35,059 nucleotides of DNA from Hydrogenophaga sp. (lineage in GTDB: Bacteria; Pseudomonadota; Gammaproteobacteria; Burkholderiales; Burkholderiaceae_C). How positions within the stretch are numbered: position 1 is the first letter of the stretch; every line of letters begins with the position of its first letter. The DNA lies in contig JACVCO010000026.1 in the NCBI GenBank assembly GCA_016741995.1, forward strand, positions 1-35,059, in the 5' to 3' direction. The notes beneath the pieces are model-generated. The model was not told the DNA's origin and did not search any database. It saw only the letters and a list, made by a program, of their open reading frames with translations. Shown piece by piece: positions 1-10,100 of this stretch. The translations under genes and the position numbers were made by a program.

Positions 1-1367
<1,367 letters not shown>

Positions 1368-1624
1368 TGGAATGGTGCGCCGGTTGCGCCGTCTGGAATG
1401 CAGCCAAAGATTTTACGGCGCGACGGGAACGGCCCCTCCGGCCGTCATTTGTTGCACATGGACAACGGAACCACCCCGCCGCCTGTAGGCGAACGCCGCG
1501 TCCCGAAGCGCGGGCTGCCGTTGATCGTGCTTGTGGCACAATCCCCCGAGCGTTTTGGGCTCAAGGCTTCCCCAAGCGTTATCCATGTCACGCAGGTCGT
1601 CTGCGGCTTACCAAGAGGAAAACC

Positions 1625-2284
1625 ATGAAAAAACTCAACCGAGTGGCAATGCTGTTTGCAACCGCCGCCATGGCAACGGCTGCTGGCGCCCAGACCATCG
1701 ATAACTGGCGCAACGGCTCCAGCGATCTGGTGTGGAAGAACGGCTCGAACGAACTCTGCTGGCGTGACGCCTCCTGGACGCCTGCGACCGCCGCCCAGGG
1801 CTGCGACGGTGCGATCGTTCCCCGCGCTGCCGCTCCTGCTCCGGCACCTGCCCCGGCTGCTGCTCCCGCTCCGGCACCCGCTGCCGCCGCTCCGGCACCT
1901 GCTCCGGCACCTGCTCCGGCACCCGCTGCCACCAAGGTGACCTACGCTGCCGACGCCTTCTTCGATTTCGACAAGGCCGTGCTGAAGCCCGAAGGTCGCG
2001 CCAAGCTGGACGATCTGGCTGGCAAGGTGCAGGGCATCAACCTGGAAGTGGTGATTGCCGTTGGCCACACCGACTCCACCGGTGCCGCTGGCTACAACCA
2101 GGCCCTGTCCAACCGCCGTGCCGAAGCCGTGAAGGCCTATCTGGTCAGCAAGGGCATCGAAAGCAACCGCATCTACACCGAAGGCAAGGGCCTGACCCAG
2201 CCGGTGGCCGACAACGCCACCCGCGAAGGCCGCGCCAAGAACCGTCGCGTGGAAGTCGAAGTGGTCGGCACCCGCAAGAACTGA
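1625..2284 (+). CDS. OmpA-family outer membrane protein with Pro-Ala linker
   Basis: Outer membrane or periplasmic protein expected to tether the envelope to peptidoglycan. The 219-residue product has a Sec signal peptide ending near GAQ (residue 23). A short Trp-rich segment (about 25-62) carries two related copies of W-x-N-G-S-x-x-L-x-W and two cysteines (C45, C60). A Pro-Ala low-complexity linker follows (about 68-100), then an OmpA C-terminal domain (about 103-219) with [34 protein letters not shown] and [12 protein letters not shown]. There is no eight-stranded beta-barrel, so it is much shorter than E. coli OmpA. The ATG at 1625 is preceded by an AGAGGA ribosome site. A CACAAT element at 1537-1542 could be a -10. 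The gene ends in a strong terminator, so it is probably monocistronic and well expressed. Confidence 0.9.
   Translation: MKKLNRVAMLFATAAMATAAGAQTIDNWRNGSSDLVWKNGSNELCWRDASWTPATAAQGCDGAIVPRAAAPAPAPAPAAAPAPAPAAAAPAPAPAPAPAPAATKVTYAADAFFDFDKAVLKPEGRAKLDDLAGKVQGINLEVVIAVGHTDSTGAAGYNQALSNRRAEAVKAYLVSKGIESNRIYTEGKGLTQPVADNATREGRAKNRRVEVEVVGTRKN
1889..1924 (+). repeat. 12-bp tandem repeat (three copies) coding the Pro-Ala linker of the OmpA protein
   Basis: Three consecutive 12-base units, GCTCCGGCACCT (1889-1900, 1901-1912) and GCTCCGGCACCC (1913-1924), each encode Ala-Pro-Ala-Pro. Degenerate forms continue to the left to about 1831. The unit is a multiple of three, so copy-number change would alter linker length without breaking the frame. 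Confidence 0.85.
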
Positions 2285-2305
2285 TCCGCTTCTCGCATCA
2301 CAAGG

Positions 2306-2329
2306 AACCGCGCCCCGGCGCGGTTTTTT
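2306..2329 (+). terminator. Rho-independent terminator after the OmpA gene
   Basis: AACCGCGCC (2306-2314) pairs with GGCGCGGTT (2317-2325), and the stem runs into a T-tract ending at 2329. It lies 22 bases after the stop codon and 22 bases before ubiG, so it separates the two transcripts. Confidence 0.88.
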
Positions 2330-2351
2330 GTTGCCTTCGCATAATTCGCCC

Positions 2352-3059
2352 ATGAGCCTGTACACGAATGCCGACCCCGCCGAACTGGCGAAATTCTCCG
2401 ACCTGGCCCATCGCTGGTGGGATCCGGAGAGCGAGTTTCGCCCGCTGCACCAGATCAACCCATTGCGCTTGAGCTGGATCGAAGGGTTGGCGGGTCTTGC
2501 GGGGCAGCGTGTTCTGGATGTCGGGTGTGGCGGCGGCATCCTTTCCGATTCGATGGCGCGGCGTGGTGCCGATGTCACGGGGATTGATCTGGCAACCAAA
2601 GCCCTCAAGGTAGCCCAGTTGCATGCGCTGGAGGCCGCGACGCCGAACGTGCGCTATGTCGAGACCAGCGTAGAGGCGTTGGCCGCCGAGCAACCCGGGA
2701 GCTTCGATGTCGTCACCTGCATGGAGATGATCGAGCACGTGCCCAATGCGGCTTCGGTCGTGCGTGCCTGCAGTGAGTTGGTGAAGCCAGGTGGGTGGGT
2801 GTTTTTTTCCACGATCAACCGCAGCCCCAAAGCTTTTCTGTTCGCGATCATCGGTGCCGAGTACGTTCTGCAGCTGCTTCCACGCGGAACGCATGAATAC
2901 GCGAAGTTCATTCGCCCCAGCGAGTTGGCGAGCCATTGCCGTCAGCATGGCCTCGATCTGCAGCACACCCGCGGTATGGAATACAACCCGCTGACCCGTC
3001 GTTACTGGCTCAGCGGCGACACCAGCGTCAACTACCTGTTTGCCACGCGCAGGGCCTGA
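2352..3059 (+). CDS. ubiG: Ubiquinone biosynthesis O-methyltransferase
   Basis: SAM-dependent O-methyltransferase catalysing both O-methylation steps of ubiquinone biosynthesis, at the membrane-associated Ubi complex. The 235-residue protein begins [20 protein letters not shown] and continues [20 protein letters not shown], the classic UbiG opening. SAM-binding motif I is [20 protein letters not shown] at about residues 54-73. Later landmarks are CMEMIEHVP and the C-terminal [19 protein letters not shown]. Length matches the family (about 235-240). Start ATG 2352 is the only one fitting the conserved N-terminus; no strong ribosome site is visible. The phosphatase gene starts one base after the stop codon, so the pair is almost certainly co-transcribed. 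Confidence 0.95.
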   Translation: MSLYTNADPAELAKFSDLAHRWWDPESEFRPLHQINPLRLSWIEGLAGLAGQRVLDVGCGGGILSDSMARRGADVTGIDLATKALKVAQLHALEAATPNVRYVETSVEALAAEQPGSFDVVTCMEMIEHVPNAASVVRACSELVKPGGWVFFSTINRSPKAFLFAIIGAEYVLQLLPRGTHEYAKFIRPSELASHCRQHGLDLQHTRGMEYNPLTRRYWLSGDTSVNYLFATRRA

Positions 3060-3060
3060 G

Positions 3061-3738
3061 ATGCCCGACAGGCCATTTCTGGGTGTGCGTGCGGTGCTCT
3101 TCGATCTCGACGGCACCTTGCTCGACAGCGCGCCCGACCTGGGGGCCGCTGCCGAGAGCTTGCGTGCGATACGGGGTCTGGAGCCGTTGCCTATCGAGGC
3201 GTACCGTGCGCACGCCGGATCAGGCGCACGCGGCATGTTGCGGGTTGCCTTCGGGCTGACGCCCGAACACGCCGACTACAGTGCCTTTCGGGAAGAGTTT
3301 CTGAACGCCTATGAAGCCTGCATGTTGGTGCGCACGCACCCATTCGATGGTGTGGCCATGGTGTTGGAGGCGCTTGGCCACCACCGTCTCGGATGGGGCG
3401 TGGTGACGAACAAGGCGCAACGGTTTGCCTTGCCCATTGCGCGGTCCATGCCCTTGCTCGCGGCCGCCCACGCCATCGTTTGCGGTGACACCACGCCGCA
3501 CGCCAAACCTCACCCCGCGCCTCTGTTCGAGGCCGCACGCCGCTTGGGCGTGGCGCCCGCTGACTGCATCTACGTGGGTGACGACCAGCGGGATATTCAA
3601 GCCGGCCAGGCCGCTGGCATGCGCACCGTGGCCGCGCGGTATGGCTATCTCGGTCCCGGTGCGGTGGTCGATGCCTGGACGGCCGATGCGGTGATCGATT
3701 CGCCGATCGAGCTCTTGAAGCTGCTCGATCTGCCCTAA
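3061..3738 (+). CDS. HAD-superfamily phosphatase (phosphoglycolate phosphatase / MupP-like)
   Basis: Haloacid-dehalogenase-fold phosphatase of 225 residues. Motif I is VLFDLDGTLLDSAPDL near residue 12, with the nucleophile and acid/base Asp pair; motif II is VVTNKA; the motif III lysine is in HAKPHP; motif IV is YVGDDQRDIQAG. The cap-domain length suits the Gph/PGP subfamily, which removes phosphoglycolate. In Pseudomonas the homologous gene next to ubiG is mupP, encoding N-acetylmuramic acid 6-phosphate phosphatase in cell-wall recycling, and this gene follows ubiG by a single base. Context therefore favours a MupP-type role, but sequence alone does not decide between the two substrates. Start ATG 3061 gives the shortest gap and no overlap. 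Confidence 0.87.
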   Translation: MPDRPFLGVRAVLFDLDGTLLDSAPDLGAAAESLRAIRGLEPLPIEAYRAHAGSGARGMLRVAFGLTPEHADYSAFREEFLNAYEACMLVRTHPFDGVAMVLEALGHHRLGWGVVTNKAQRFALPIARSMPLLAAAHAIVCGDTTPHAKPHPAPLFEAARRLGVAPADCIYVGDDQRDIQAGQAAGMRTVAARYGYLGPGAVVDAWTADAVIDSPIELLKLLDLP

Positions 3739-3741
3739 ACT
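3715..3741 (+). promoter_or_regulatory. Candidate sigma-70 promoter of the tmRNA, inside the end of the phosphatase gene
   Basis: TTGAAG (3715-3720) and TAAACT (3736-3741) are separated by 15 bases and predict a transcription start around 3748-3750, just before the mature tmRNA 5' end at 3752. The -10 overlaps the phosphatase stop codon. The spacer is short, so this remains a prediction. Confidence 0.45.
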
Positions 3742-3751
3742 CCACGGTCCT

Positions 3752-4128
3752 GGGGCTGCACCGGTTTCGACGTGGGTTCGGACACGCAGCAGGGCATGTC
3801 GAGGTTCTGTCACCTCGTAAAACCGCAGAAAAAAACCAACTGCAAACGACGAACGTTTCGCACTCGCCGCTTAAACACCGGTGAGCCTTGCAACAGCAGG
3901 CCGATGGGCTGGGCAAGGGGGTCGCAAGACCTCCCGGCTGCAAGGTAATTCACATCGGCTGGTTCCGCGCCGGGCAGCTTGTCGCGGGATGAGATTCAAG
4001 GCTGCTGGCTTGCCGGATAGCGTGCCGCTGCGCGATCCGGAGGGCGAGACCCAATCCAGACGGCTACACATGTAGAACTGCGCGAAGAAGGCTTGCGGAC
4101 GGGGGTTCAATTCCCCCCAGCTCCACCA
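3752..4128 (+). ncRNA. ssrA: Transfer-messenger RNA (tmRNA), tag ANDERFALAA
   Basis: Ribosome-rescue RNA acting with SmpB to free stalled ribosomes and tag their products for proteolysis. The 5' end GGGGCTG pairs with CAGCTCC at the 3' end, and CCA is encoded (4126-4128). A tRNA-like T arm with GGTTCAATTCC lies at about 4104-4114. The reading frame GCA AAC GAC GAA CGT TTC GCA CTC GCC GCT TAA at 3842-3874 encodes ANDERFALAA, the tag type of Burkholderiales. It is a standard one-piece tmRNA of about 377 nucleotides. Pseudoknot stems were not folded. No integrase or duplicated 3' end is visible nearby, so this common integration target appears empty. Confidence 0.97.
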
Positions 4129-4140
4129 CACAGCGATCAA

Positions 4141-4174
4141 AAGCCATCCACTGACTCAAGTGGGTGGCTTTTTC
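4141..4174 (+). terminator. Rho-independent terminator after tmRNA
   Basis: AAGCCATCCACT (4141-4152) pairs with AGTGGGTGGCTT (4159-4170) with one G-U pair, followed by a T-run. It sits 12 bases after the tmRNA CCA end. Confidence 0.88.
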
Positions 4175-4480
4175 TTGTTTGGTCTTCCGTCTCCATGAGC
4201 GGCAATCCATCGGGCGCGCAGTGGCAATTTCCGGATGTCTGGCGTCAGGGCACGAAGATCTTCGTCACATGCTCTCGATGAGACCTTTCGTCAGTTCGGC
4301 GGCGATAGAAGCAGGTCCTCCCGAGACCATCTCGTCATGTCCTTTTCGCCTCATGTCATGCAGGGGGGTCTCGATCATCGAGCAGGGCAAAACGCATCTA
4401 TTTGTAACCGCCTGTCGTCGAGGTCACCACGCTCGTCTTTCTGTTTGCTCATGACTCGCTCGGCGCGGGAGCATGCTGGA
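4175..4480. other. Gene-free 306-base interval between tmRNA and the pilus operon
   Basis: No convincing gene is seen. A frame continuous with fimT stays open from 4235, but its translation is rich in Arg and Ser, matches no pilin leader and lacks a ribosome site. The interval should hold the promoter of the pilus operon, but no -10/-35 or sigma-54 element stood out. No attachment site, integrase remnant or copy of the tmRNA 3' end is visible. Confidence 0.5.
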
Positions 4481-5095
4481 ATGGAAGTTACTCTACCCTG
4501 TACCAGTGCAGTTGGCTCGCCATCCCGCGGCCAACGCGGCTTGACGCTGATCGAGTTGATGGTCGGTGTGGCTGTGCTGGCGATCATTCTGATGTTCGCG
4601 GCTCCCTCATTTCGCGGGACCATCGCCTCAAACCGACTGACGACCTCCACCAACGAACTCGTCAGTGCCATTGCCCTGGCGCGTAGCGAGGCAATCCGGC
4701 GTGGATCCCGTGTCACCATCTGCAAGAGCGCTGATGGTGCCTCTTGCACAACGGCCGGCGGTTGGCAGCAGGGGTGGATCGTCTTCACCGATACCACGCG
4801 GGCCACGTTTGATCCAACCATTGATCCAGGGGAGACCGTGATCGCTGTTGCGCGCGCTCTGCCAGATGGCGTGCAAATCCAGGGATCGGCGGCAGTCGCC
4901 AACTATGTTTCCTTCGCGGCCGATGGGACGGTCAGGACCATGACGGGAGGCCCATTGACCGGAAGACTGCAGGTCTGCAGCACTTCAGCCAGCCTGTCCG
5001 ATGTGCGCCGCGCTCGAGAACTGGCGATCAGTTCTGCTGGCCGCCTGGCACCCTCTTCGCCCACCATTTCCGTCGCCTGCGCGGCACCCACATGA
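4481..5095 (+). CDS. fimT: Type IV minor pilin, FimT/FimU (GspH) family
   Basis: Minor pilin thought to help prime type IV pilus assembly in the inner membrane. The N-terminus has a prepilin peptidase site, SRGQRG^LTLIELM (cleavage after Gly20, Glu at +5), then a hydrophobic helix (VGVAVLAIILMFAAPSF). The following NRLTTSTNELVSAIALARSEAIRRG is diagnostic of FimT/GspH, and the C-terminal globular domain has paired cysteines. Two ATGs are possible: 4481, giving a 20-residue leader and 204 residues, or 4451, adding ten. Neither has a strong ribosome site; 4481 is chosen for the shorter leader. It is the first gene of fimT-pilV-pilW-pilX-pilY1-pilE, the same order as the Pseudomonas fimU operon. 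The stop overlaps the pilV start by four bases. Confidence 0.85.
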   Translation: MEVTLPCTSAVGSPSRGQRGLTLIELMVGVAVLAIILMFAAPSFRGTIASNRLTTSTNELVSAIALARSEAIRRGSRVTICKSADGASCTTAGGWQQGWIVFTDTTRATFDPTIDPGETVIAVARALPDGVQIQGSAAVANYVSFAADGTVRTMTGGPLTGRLQVCSTSASLSDVRRARELAISSAGRLAPSSPTISVACAAPT

Positions 5096-5586
5096 TGAAG
5101 ATGAGTTCGAAACACTCACCGAAGCGGCGTCAATCCGGCGCTGGCTTGATCGAGGTCTTGGTCTCGGTGGTGGTGCTCGCCATCGGCTTGCTGGGTATGG
5201 CCGGGTTGCAGGCCAGTGCACTGCGAGGCAATCAGAGCAGTTATGCACGCGGCCAAGCGGTCATGCTGAGTTACTACATGCTCGACATGATGCGCGCCAA
5301 CCGAGACAGGGCGTTGTTGGGGGATTTCAATACCGACAACAACGCCACCCCGGGCGCTGTCCTTGCGCCGATTTGTAATGTGACGGATGTGCCGCAGGAC
5401 ACACTGGCAGACAACATGCGCGAGGACTGGTTGGCGTCGATCAAGTCCAGTCTGGGCGATACCGCTCAAACCTGTGGTGCCATTCGCTGTGCTGCGACGG
5501 GTGAATGCACGATCCAGATTACGTGGGACGACACCCGCGCCGGCGGGTTGGGTCAGCAACGCTTCGAAACGAGGAGCCGTCTGTGA
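5092..5586 (+). CDS. pilV: Type IV pilus minor pilin PilV
   Basis: Minor pilin that, with FimT/FimU, PilW, PilX and PilY1, forms the priming tip complex of the pilus. The 164-residue protein has a basic leader, RRQSG^AGLIEVLVSVVVLAIGLLG, with Glu at +5 after a probable cut behind Gly16. Next comes the PilV hallmark GLLGMAGLQASALRGNQSS, followed by a small globular domain with Cys pairs (TCGAIRCAATGEC). The ATG at 5092 overlaps the fimT stop (ATGA), suggesting translational coupling; further Met codons at 5095 and 5101 are possible starts. The gene ends by overlapping the pilW start. Confidence 0.88.
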   Translation: MMKMSSKHSPKRRQSGAGLIEVLVSVVVLAIGLLGMAGLQASALRGNQSSYARGQAVMLSYYMLDMMRANRDRALLGDFNTDNNATPGAVLAPICNVTDVPQDTLADNMREDWLASIKSSLGDTAQTCGAIRCAATGECTIQITWDDTRAGGLGQQRFETRSRL

Positions 5587-6608
5587 TCCATCGTCTGACC
5601 TTTGTCGCGCAGCGATCGCAGAAAGGCTTCACCTTGGTGGAGTTGATGATCTCGCTGGTGTTGGGCCTTTTGCTCATTCTGGGCGTTATCAGCGTTTATG
5701 TGACCAACCAGCAAGCGGCACGCACCAACGAAGGCCTGGCCCGCTTGCAGGAAGGCGGGCGGATTGCCTTTGAGTTGATGTCGCGTGAGCTGCGGCAGGC
5801 TGGCGGCAACGCATGTGGTGCCCGCCTCGTGGCCAATGTGCTCAACAACCCCACCACGAACTGGTATACGGATTTCGCCGCCGGCCCCGTGCGTGGCTTC
5901 GAAGGCAATGCCCCGGCCACCGGCATTGTTACCACGGGGGCGGCCGTGGGCCAGCGTGTGGCGAATACCGATGCGGTTGTCATCATGAGCCCCAGTCCGA
6001 ATGACAACGCCATCATCGTGGTGCACAACGCGCCTGCTGCGACGTTCGAACTGAACACGATCGACCACGGCATAGCGGACGGTGATGTGGTCCTGGTTTG
6101 CGATCAGCAATCCGCGGCCATTGCCCAGATCACCAGCGCATCTCCGGGAGCCAATGCCAACATCGTTCACAACGCAGGGGCATCAACTCCGGGCAATTGC
6201 ACGACGGGTTTGGGGTTCCCCGCCCTTTGCACAACCCCGGGAACGCCCAAGACGTTCACAAGTGGCGGGATCGTCGCCAGGTTGAGTCCGGGCTTCTGGT
6301 ACATCGGTAACAACCCGCGTGGTGGGCGTTCGCTGTACCGTGCCAACGCGACCGCACAAGAAGAGATCACCGACGGTGTGACGGACATGCAATTGCGCTA
6401 CCTCACCCGAAACAGCTCATCCGGCAATCTGGGCATCAACTGGGTTGACGCCAGCACCATCACCGATTGGTCAGAGGCCGGCGATGAGCAGCCAGTGGCC
6501 ATGCGCATCGAACTCACGCTCGCCTCGCTTCAATCGGTGGGGACCGATCAGCAGCCGCTGCGTCGCGTACAGGTGTACGCCGTCACGTTACGCAATCGCG
6601 CCCTCTAA
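5583..6608 (+). CDS. pilW: Type IV pilus minor pilin/assembly protein PilW (GTG start)
   Basis: PilW-family prepilin of 341 residues. A short leader ends RSQKG^FTLVELMISLVLGLLLILG with Glu at +5, followed by VYVTNQQAARTNEGLARLQE and GRIAFELMSRELRQAGGNAC, typical of PilW. The start is set at GTG 5583 because GAGGAG (5571-5576) lies six bases upstream, the codon overlaps the pilV stop (GTGA), and the resulting leader is 15 residues. The open frame continues upstream to 5505, but that part is the antiphase reading of pilV. The large C-terminal domain contains several Gly/Thr/Asn-rich loops. It should act with PilX and PilY1 in the initiation complex. Confidence 0.88.
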   Translation: MIHRLTFVAQRSQKGFTLVELMISLVLGLLLILGVISVYVTNQQAARTNEGLARLQEGGRIAFELMSRELRQAGGNACGARLVANVLNNPTTNWYTDFAAGPVRGFEGNAPATGIVTTGAAVGQRVANTDAVVIMSPSPNDNAIIVVHNAPAATFELNTIDHGIADGDVVLVCDQQSAAIAQITSASPGANANIVHNAGASTPGNCTTGLGFPALCTTPGTPKTFTSGGIVARLSPGFWYIGNNPRGGRSLYRANATAQEEITDGVTDMQLRYLTRNSSSGNLGINWVDASTITDWSEAGDEQPVAMRIELTLASLQSVGTDQQPLRRVQVYAVTLRNRAL

Positions 6609-6610
6609 GC

Positions 6611-7132
6611 ATGAAATCCGCGAAACGCCATTTTCCGAAGCCCTCCGTATCGAAACAGCGGGGTGTCGTGCTCGTCGTGGCACTCGTGTTGCTCGCCATC
6701 ATGGCAATGGTCGGCCTCAATGCCATGCGTTCGGTGTCCATGGAGGAGCGCATGGCGGGGCACACCTATGACCGAAGCCTGTCGTTCCAGGCGGCCGAGG
6801 CCGCGTTGCGGGAAGCCGAGATCATTGTCGGCGCCAGCAGGCCGGTGCCCACCACCTGTGATGATGGCATTTGCCCGGCGCCCCTGGCCACGGCGGTCCC
6901 GCGGTGGCTCGATGGTGCGTTCGCTGGATGGCAGCCGGCGACGACAGTGGTCAACGGCGGTATCAGCATCACACCGCAGTACATCGTCGAATACCTGGGT
7001 AACACCTTTGAATGCGAACCCGGATCACCAGCCACATCCAGTGACTGCAAGCGCTATCGCATCACGGCGCGCAGCAATCCTGGGGGCAATCGCTCGGTGG
7101 TGATGCTGCAGTCCATGTTCGCCACCGATTGA
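6611..7132 (+). CDS. pilX: Type IV pilus assembly protein PilX
   Basis: PilX-family minor pilin of 173 residues. The N-terminal leader KQRG is followed by VVLVVALVLLAIMAMVGLNA and then MRSVSMEERMAGHTYDRSLS and FQAAEAALREAE, the PilX_N signature. The position equivalent to Glu+5 of major pilins is Val, as I recall for other PilX/GspK-type pilins. Cysteines are paired in TTCDDGICPAP and FECEPGS...SDCKRY. It starts two bases after the pilW stop, and pilY1 follows with a 19-base gap containing a good ribosome site. PilX is thought to bridge the minor pilin tip to PilY1. Confidence 0.87.
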   Translation: MKSAKRHFPKPSVSKQRGVVLVVALVLLAIMAMVGLNAMRSVSMEERMAGHTYDRSLSFQAAEAALREAEIIVGASRPVPTTCDDGICPAPLATAVPRWLDGAFAGWQPATTVVNGGISITPQYIVEYLGNTFECEPGSPATSSDCKRYRITARSNPGGNRSVVMLQSMFATD

Positions 7133-7151
7133 AATTCACCAGGAGCCTTTG

Positions 7152-10100
7152 ATGATCTCCCGAAGCTTGCTCAATGGAGCCCTGAAGGGTGCCCTGCTGC
7201 TTGGCGCGCTATCGGTGCAAGTGTTGACCGATGCCGTGGCTTTCAACATCCCGCAGATTCCACTCGCTGCGACCGTCAATGCCAGACCGATGACGATGTT
7301 GATCGCTGGGCGCGACCACCGGCTCTTTTACGAGGCCTATAACGACGCGAGCGATCTCGATGGTGATGGATTGCTGGATGTGCGTTTTCGTCCGACCATC
7401 CAGTACTACGGGCTGTTCGATTCGGATGTTTGTTACGAGTACTCGGGCACGCCGACCGCCAACGACAACGGCGCCACCAAAAACGCCGAACTCTTCCGGC
7501 CGGTGTCCGCCGTGACCAGTGCAACTTTGCGCGATTGCACAGGCACGGGTGCGGGGCAATGGTCGGGCAACTGGCTCAACTACATCACCACCAGCCGTAT
7601 CGATGCCTTGCGCAAGGTGCTTTACGGCGGCATGCGCGATGTGGATGTCGACGGGAATACGGTGCTGCGCCGTGCGTACATTCCCCAGGATGCCCACAGT
7701 TGGGGCAAGGAATACCGTAATGTGGCCACTGACGGCTACAACATTGCCGACTTCACCTCGCTTGCGCTGCCGACCGCGAACAATCGCCGCCACTTCTTCG
7801 GGAATCTGACAGCCACGAACGGTGTCAACTGCAGTACCTTGAACAACTGCAGTAACCGCCCCCCGCTTCTGCGTATGCGCGAGAACGTGCTGGATCGTCG
7901 CATCTGGGAATGGGCGTCCAAGGAACGCCCTGTGCTCGACAACAGTTTGTCTACAGGCAGCTTCCAGAGTGGCACGGCTTACGACGAGCGCAACTATGCG
8001 GTTCGCGTTCAAGTCTGCACTGAGACCTTCCAGCGGGATTGCAAGCGCTACCCTGGCGGCGCCACGGGCGGCAATCTCAAGCCCATCGGTCTTCTGCATG
8101 AGTACGGCGAAAACGACGCCATGCTGTTCGGATTGATCACCGGCAGCTACGACCGACACATGACGGGCGGGCGCCTGCGCAAGGTGGTGTCGTCATTTGC
8201 GAACGAGATCAACAGCACCACCGGTATCTTTAGGGCAGCAGCGAACTCGCCGATCGTTACCACATTCAACCGTTTGCGCATTCGTGGCTTCAATCAAAGT
8301 TCCAGCTCCAACGAATACGCGTTCTCGGATCCTTACAGCGCATCGGCGCTAGCACCGACAGAGGGGCAGTTCGTTGACTGGGGCAATCCAGTAGGCGAGA
8401 TGATGTTGGAGGGCCTCCGATATTTCGCGGGAGCATCTGGCCCGAGCAGCGGGTTCGACTCGGCCACAGAGCGCACCATTGACGGACAAGTGGGGCTGAC
8501 CAGTGCGAGTTGGGACGACCCCTATGCAGCGACGAGTGCCGCGCGCGCACCCTATTGCGCCCGACCGAACTTCCTGGTGGTGTCCAACATCAATCCGTCG
8601 TTCGACTCTGACAGTGTCCCCGGCTCGTCGTTCAATACCTACTCGGATTCGCTCGGCAATCTCGCCGGTCTCAATGTGCGCACCGTGGCCGACTCCATTA
8701 CAGGCATCGAGAATCGCGTGCTGGCGTCCACCATCACAGGCCGACAATTTTTCGTGGGGCAGTCGGGTAGCCCCACCGACAACGCGCCGACGCCCAAGAC
8801 GGTGCAGAGCCTGGGAGCTGTTCGAGGGCTCGCCCCCGACGAGCCCAGCAAGCAAGGCAGCTTTTATTCCGCTTCGCTGGCGTACTGGGCCAAGACCAAC
8901 AACATTCGAAACGATCTCAGAACATCCCTGAACAACAATGCAGTCAACGTCAATGTGGACAGCTATGTGGTAGCACTGAGCTCGCCCTTGCCGAACATCA
9001 GCGTGACGATCAACGGGCAATCGGTGTCGTTGGTGCCGTTTGCCAAATCGGTGGGGGGCAATGGCATCTCGGCCAACCGGAACAACTACCAACCGACCAA
9101 TCAGATCGTCGACTTCTACGTCGAGGAATTCACACCGCCGACCAATGCCACAACCGGCGAAGGCTATCGAGCGGTCTTCCAGATCAACTTCGAAGACGTG
9201 GAGCAGGGCGGTGACCACGACATGGACGCCATTGCGCGCTACACGATCGAGGTGGTCGGTGGACAGCTGCGTGTGACGGTCGTCCCGACATATCAGGCTG
9301 GCGGCATCCAGCAGAACATGGGCTTCATCGTGTCAGGTGTTACAGATGCCGGTGGCACGAGCCGCGATGGTGTTTACCTGGTCGCCCGCGACGAGAACAC
9401 GTCACCCGCGTACTTCCTCAACGTTCCGCCAAACCGCTGGGCTGGGTATTGCGATGCGACCCCCATGCCTGCCGATTGCGGTACCTTACCGACCATTGGC
9501 AGTGCAGCTCACACCTATGTGTTTCGGCCAAATGCTTCCGGCAGTGGCGGTGCGCAGCTTCTGAAGGACCCGCTCTGGTACGTGGCCAAGTACGGCGGCT
9601 ACGTCAAGATTGACGATCAGAACAGCGCAGGCGTAGGGCCGACCCTCCAGGCGGAGTGGGACGCGCACAACAATATTACGAATGCTCCCCCCGGCGATGG
9701 AGTTCCCGACAACTACTTCCTGGTGCAAAACCCACTGAACTTGCGTGCTTCGTTGCGACGTGCGCTGGAGAACATCACCAACAACAGCGCCAGCGGCGGC
9801 AACATCATTGCCAACAGCACGTCGTTGGATACAGACACGTATGTGTTTCAAGCCACGTTCAACAACAACCGTTGGGCTGGTGACGTGCTCGCGTATCGGG
9901 CCAACTCAAGCGGCGTGAGTGCGGTACCCGACTGGAATGTGGCTTCGAGGTTGCCAAAGAACGGCGAGGCCAGTCGCAATATCTTCTATTGGTCCGACAA
10001 TGCTGGCCCTGTCAAGGGTGACACCTTTGCATGGGGCAACCTGTCCACCGCCGAGCGAGCGCTGTTTGGCACGGGCGCCACTGCTCAGAACGTTTTCAAT

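Noticed and set aside
1445..2608. 387-codon minus-strand frame across the OmpA gene and the start of ubiG
   Set aside because: It runs antisense to two clear genes and through a terminator; its repetitive Arg/Ser/Gly stretch is the complement of the Pro-Ala linker.
4235..4480. N-terminal extension of fimT to the ATG at 4235 (286 residues)
   Set aside because: Prepilin leaders are short; the extra 82 residues are not hydrophobic, lack a ribosome site and have no family similarity.
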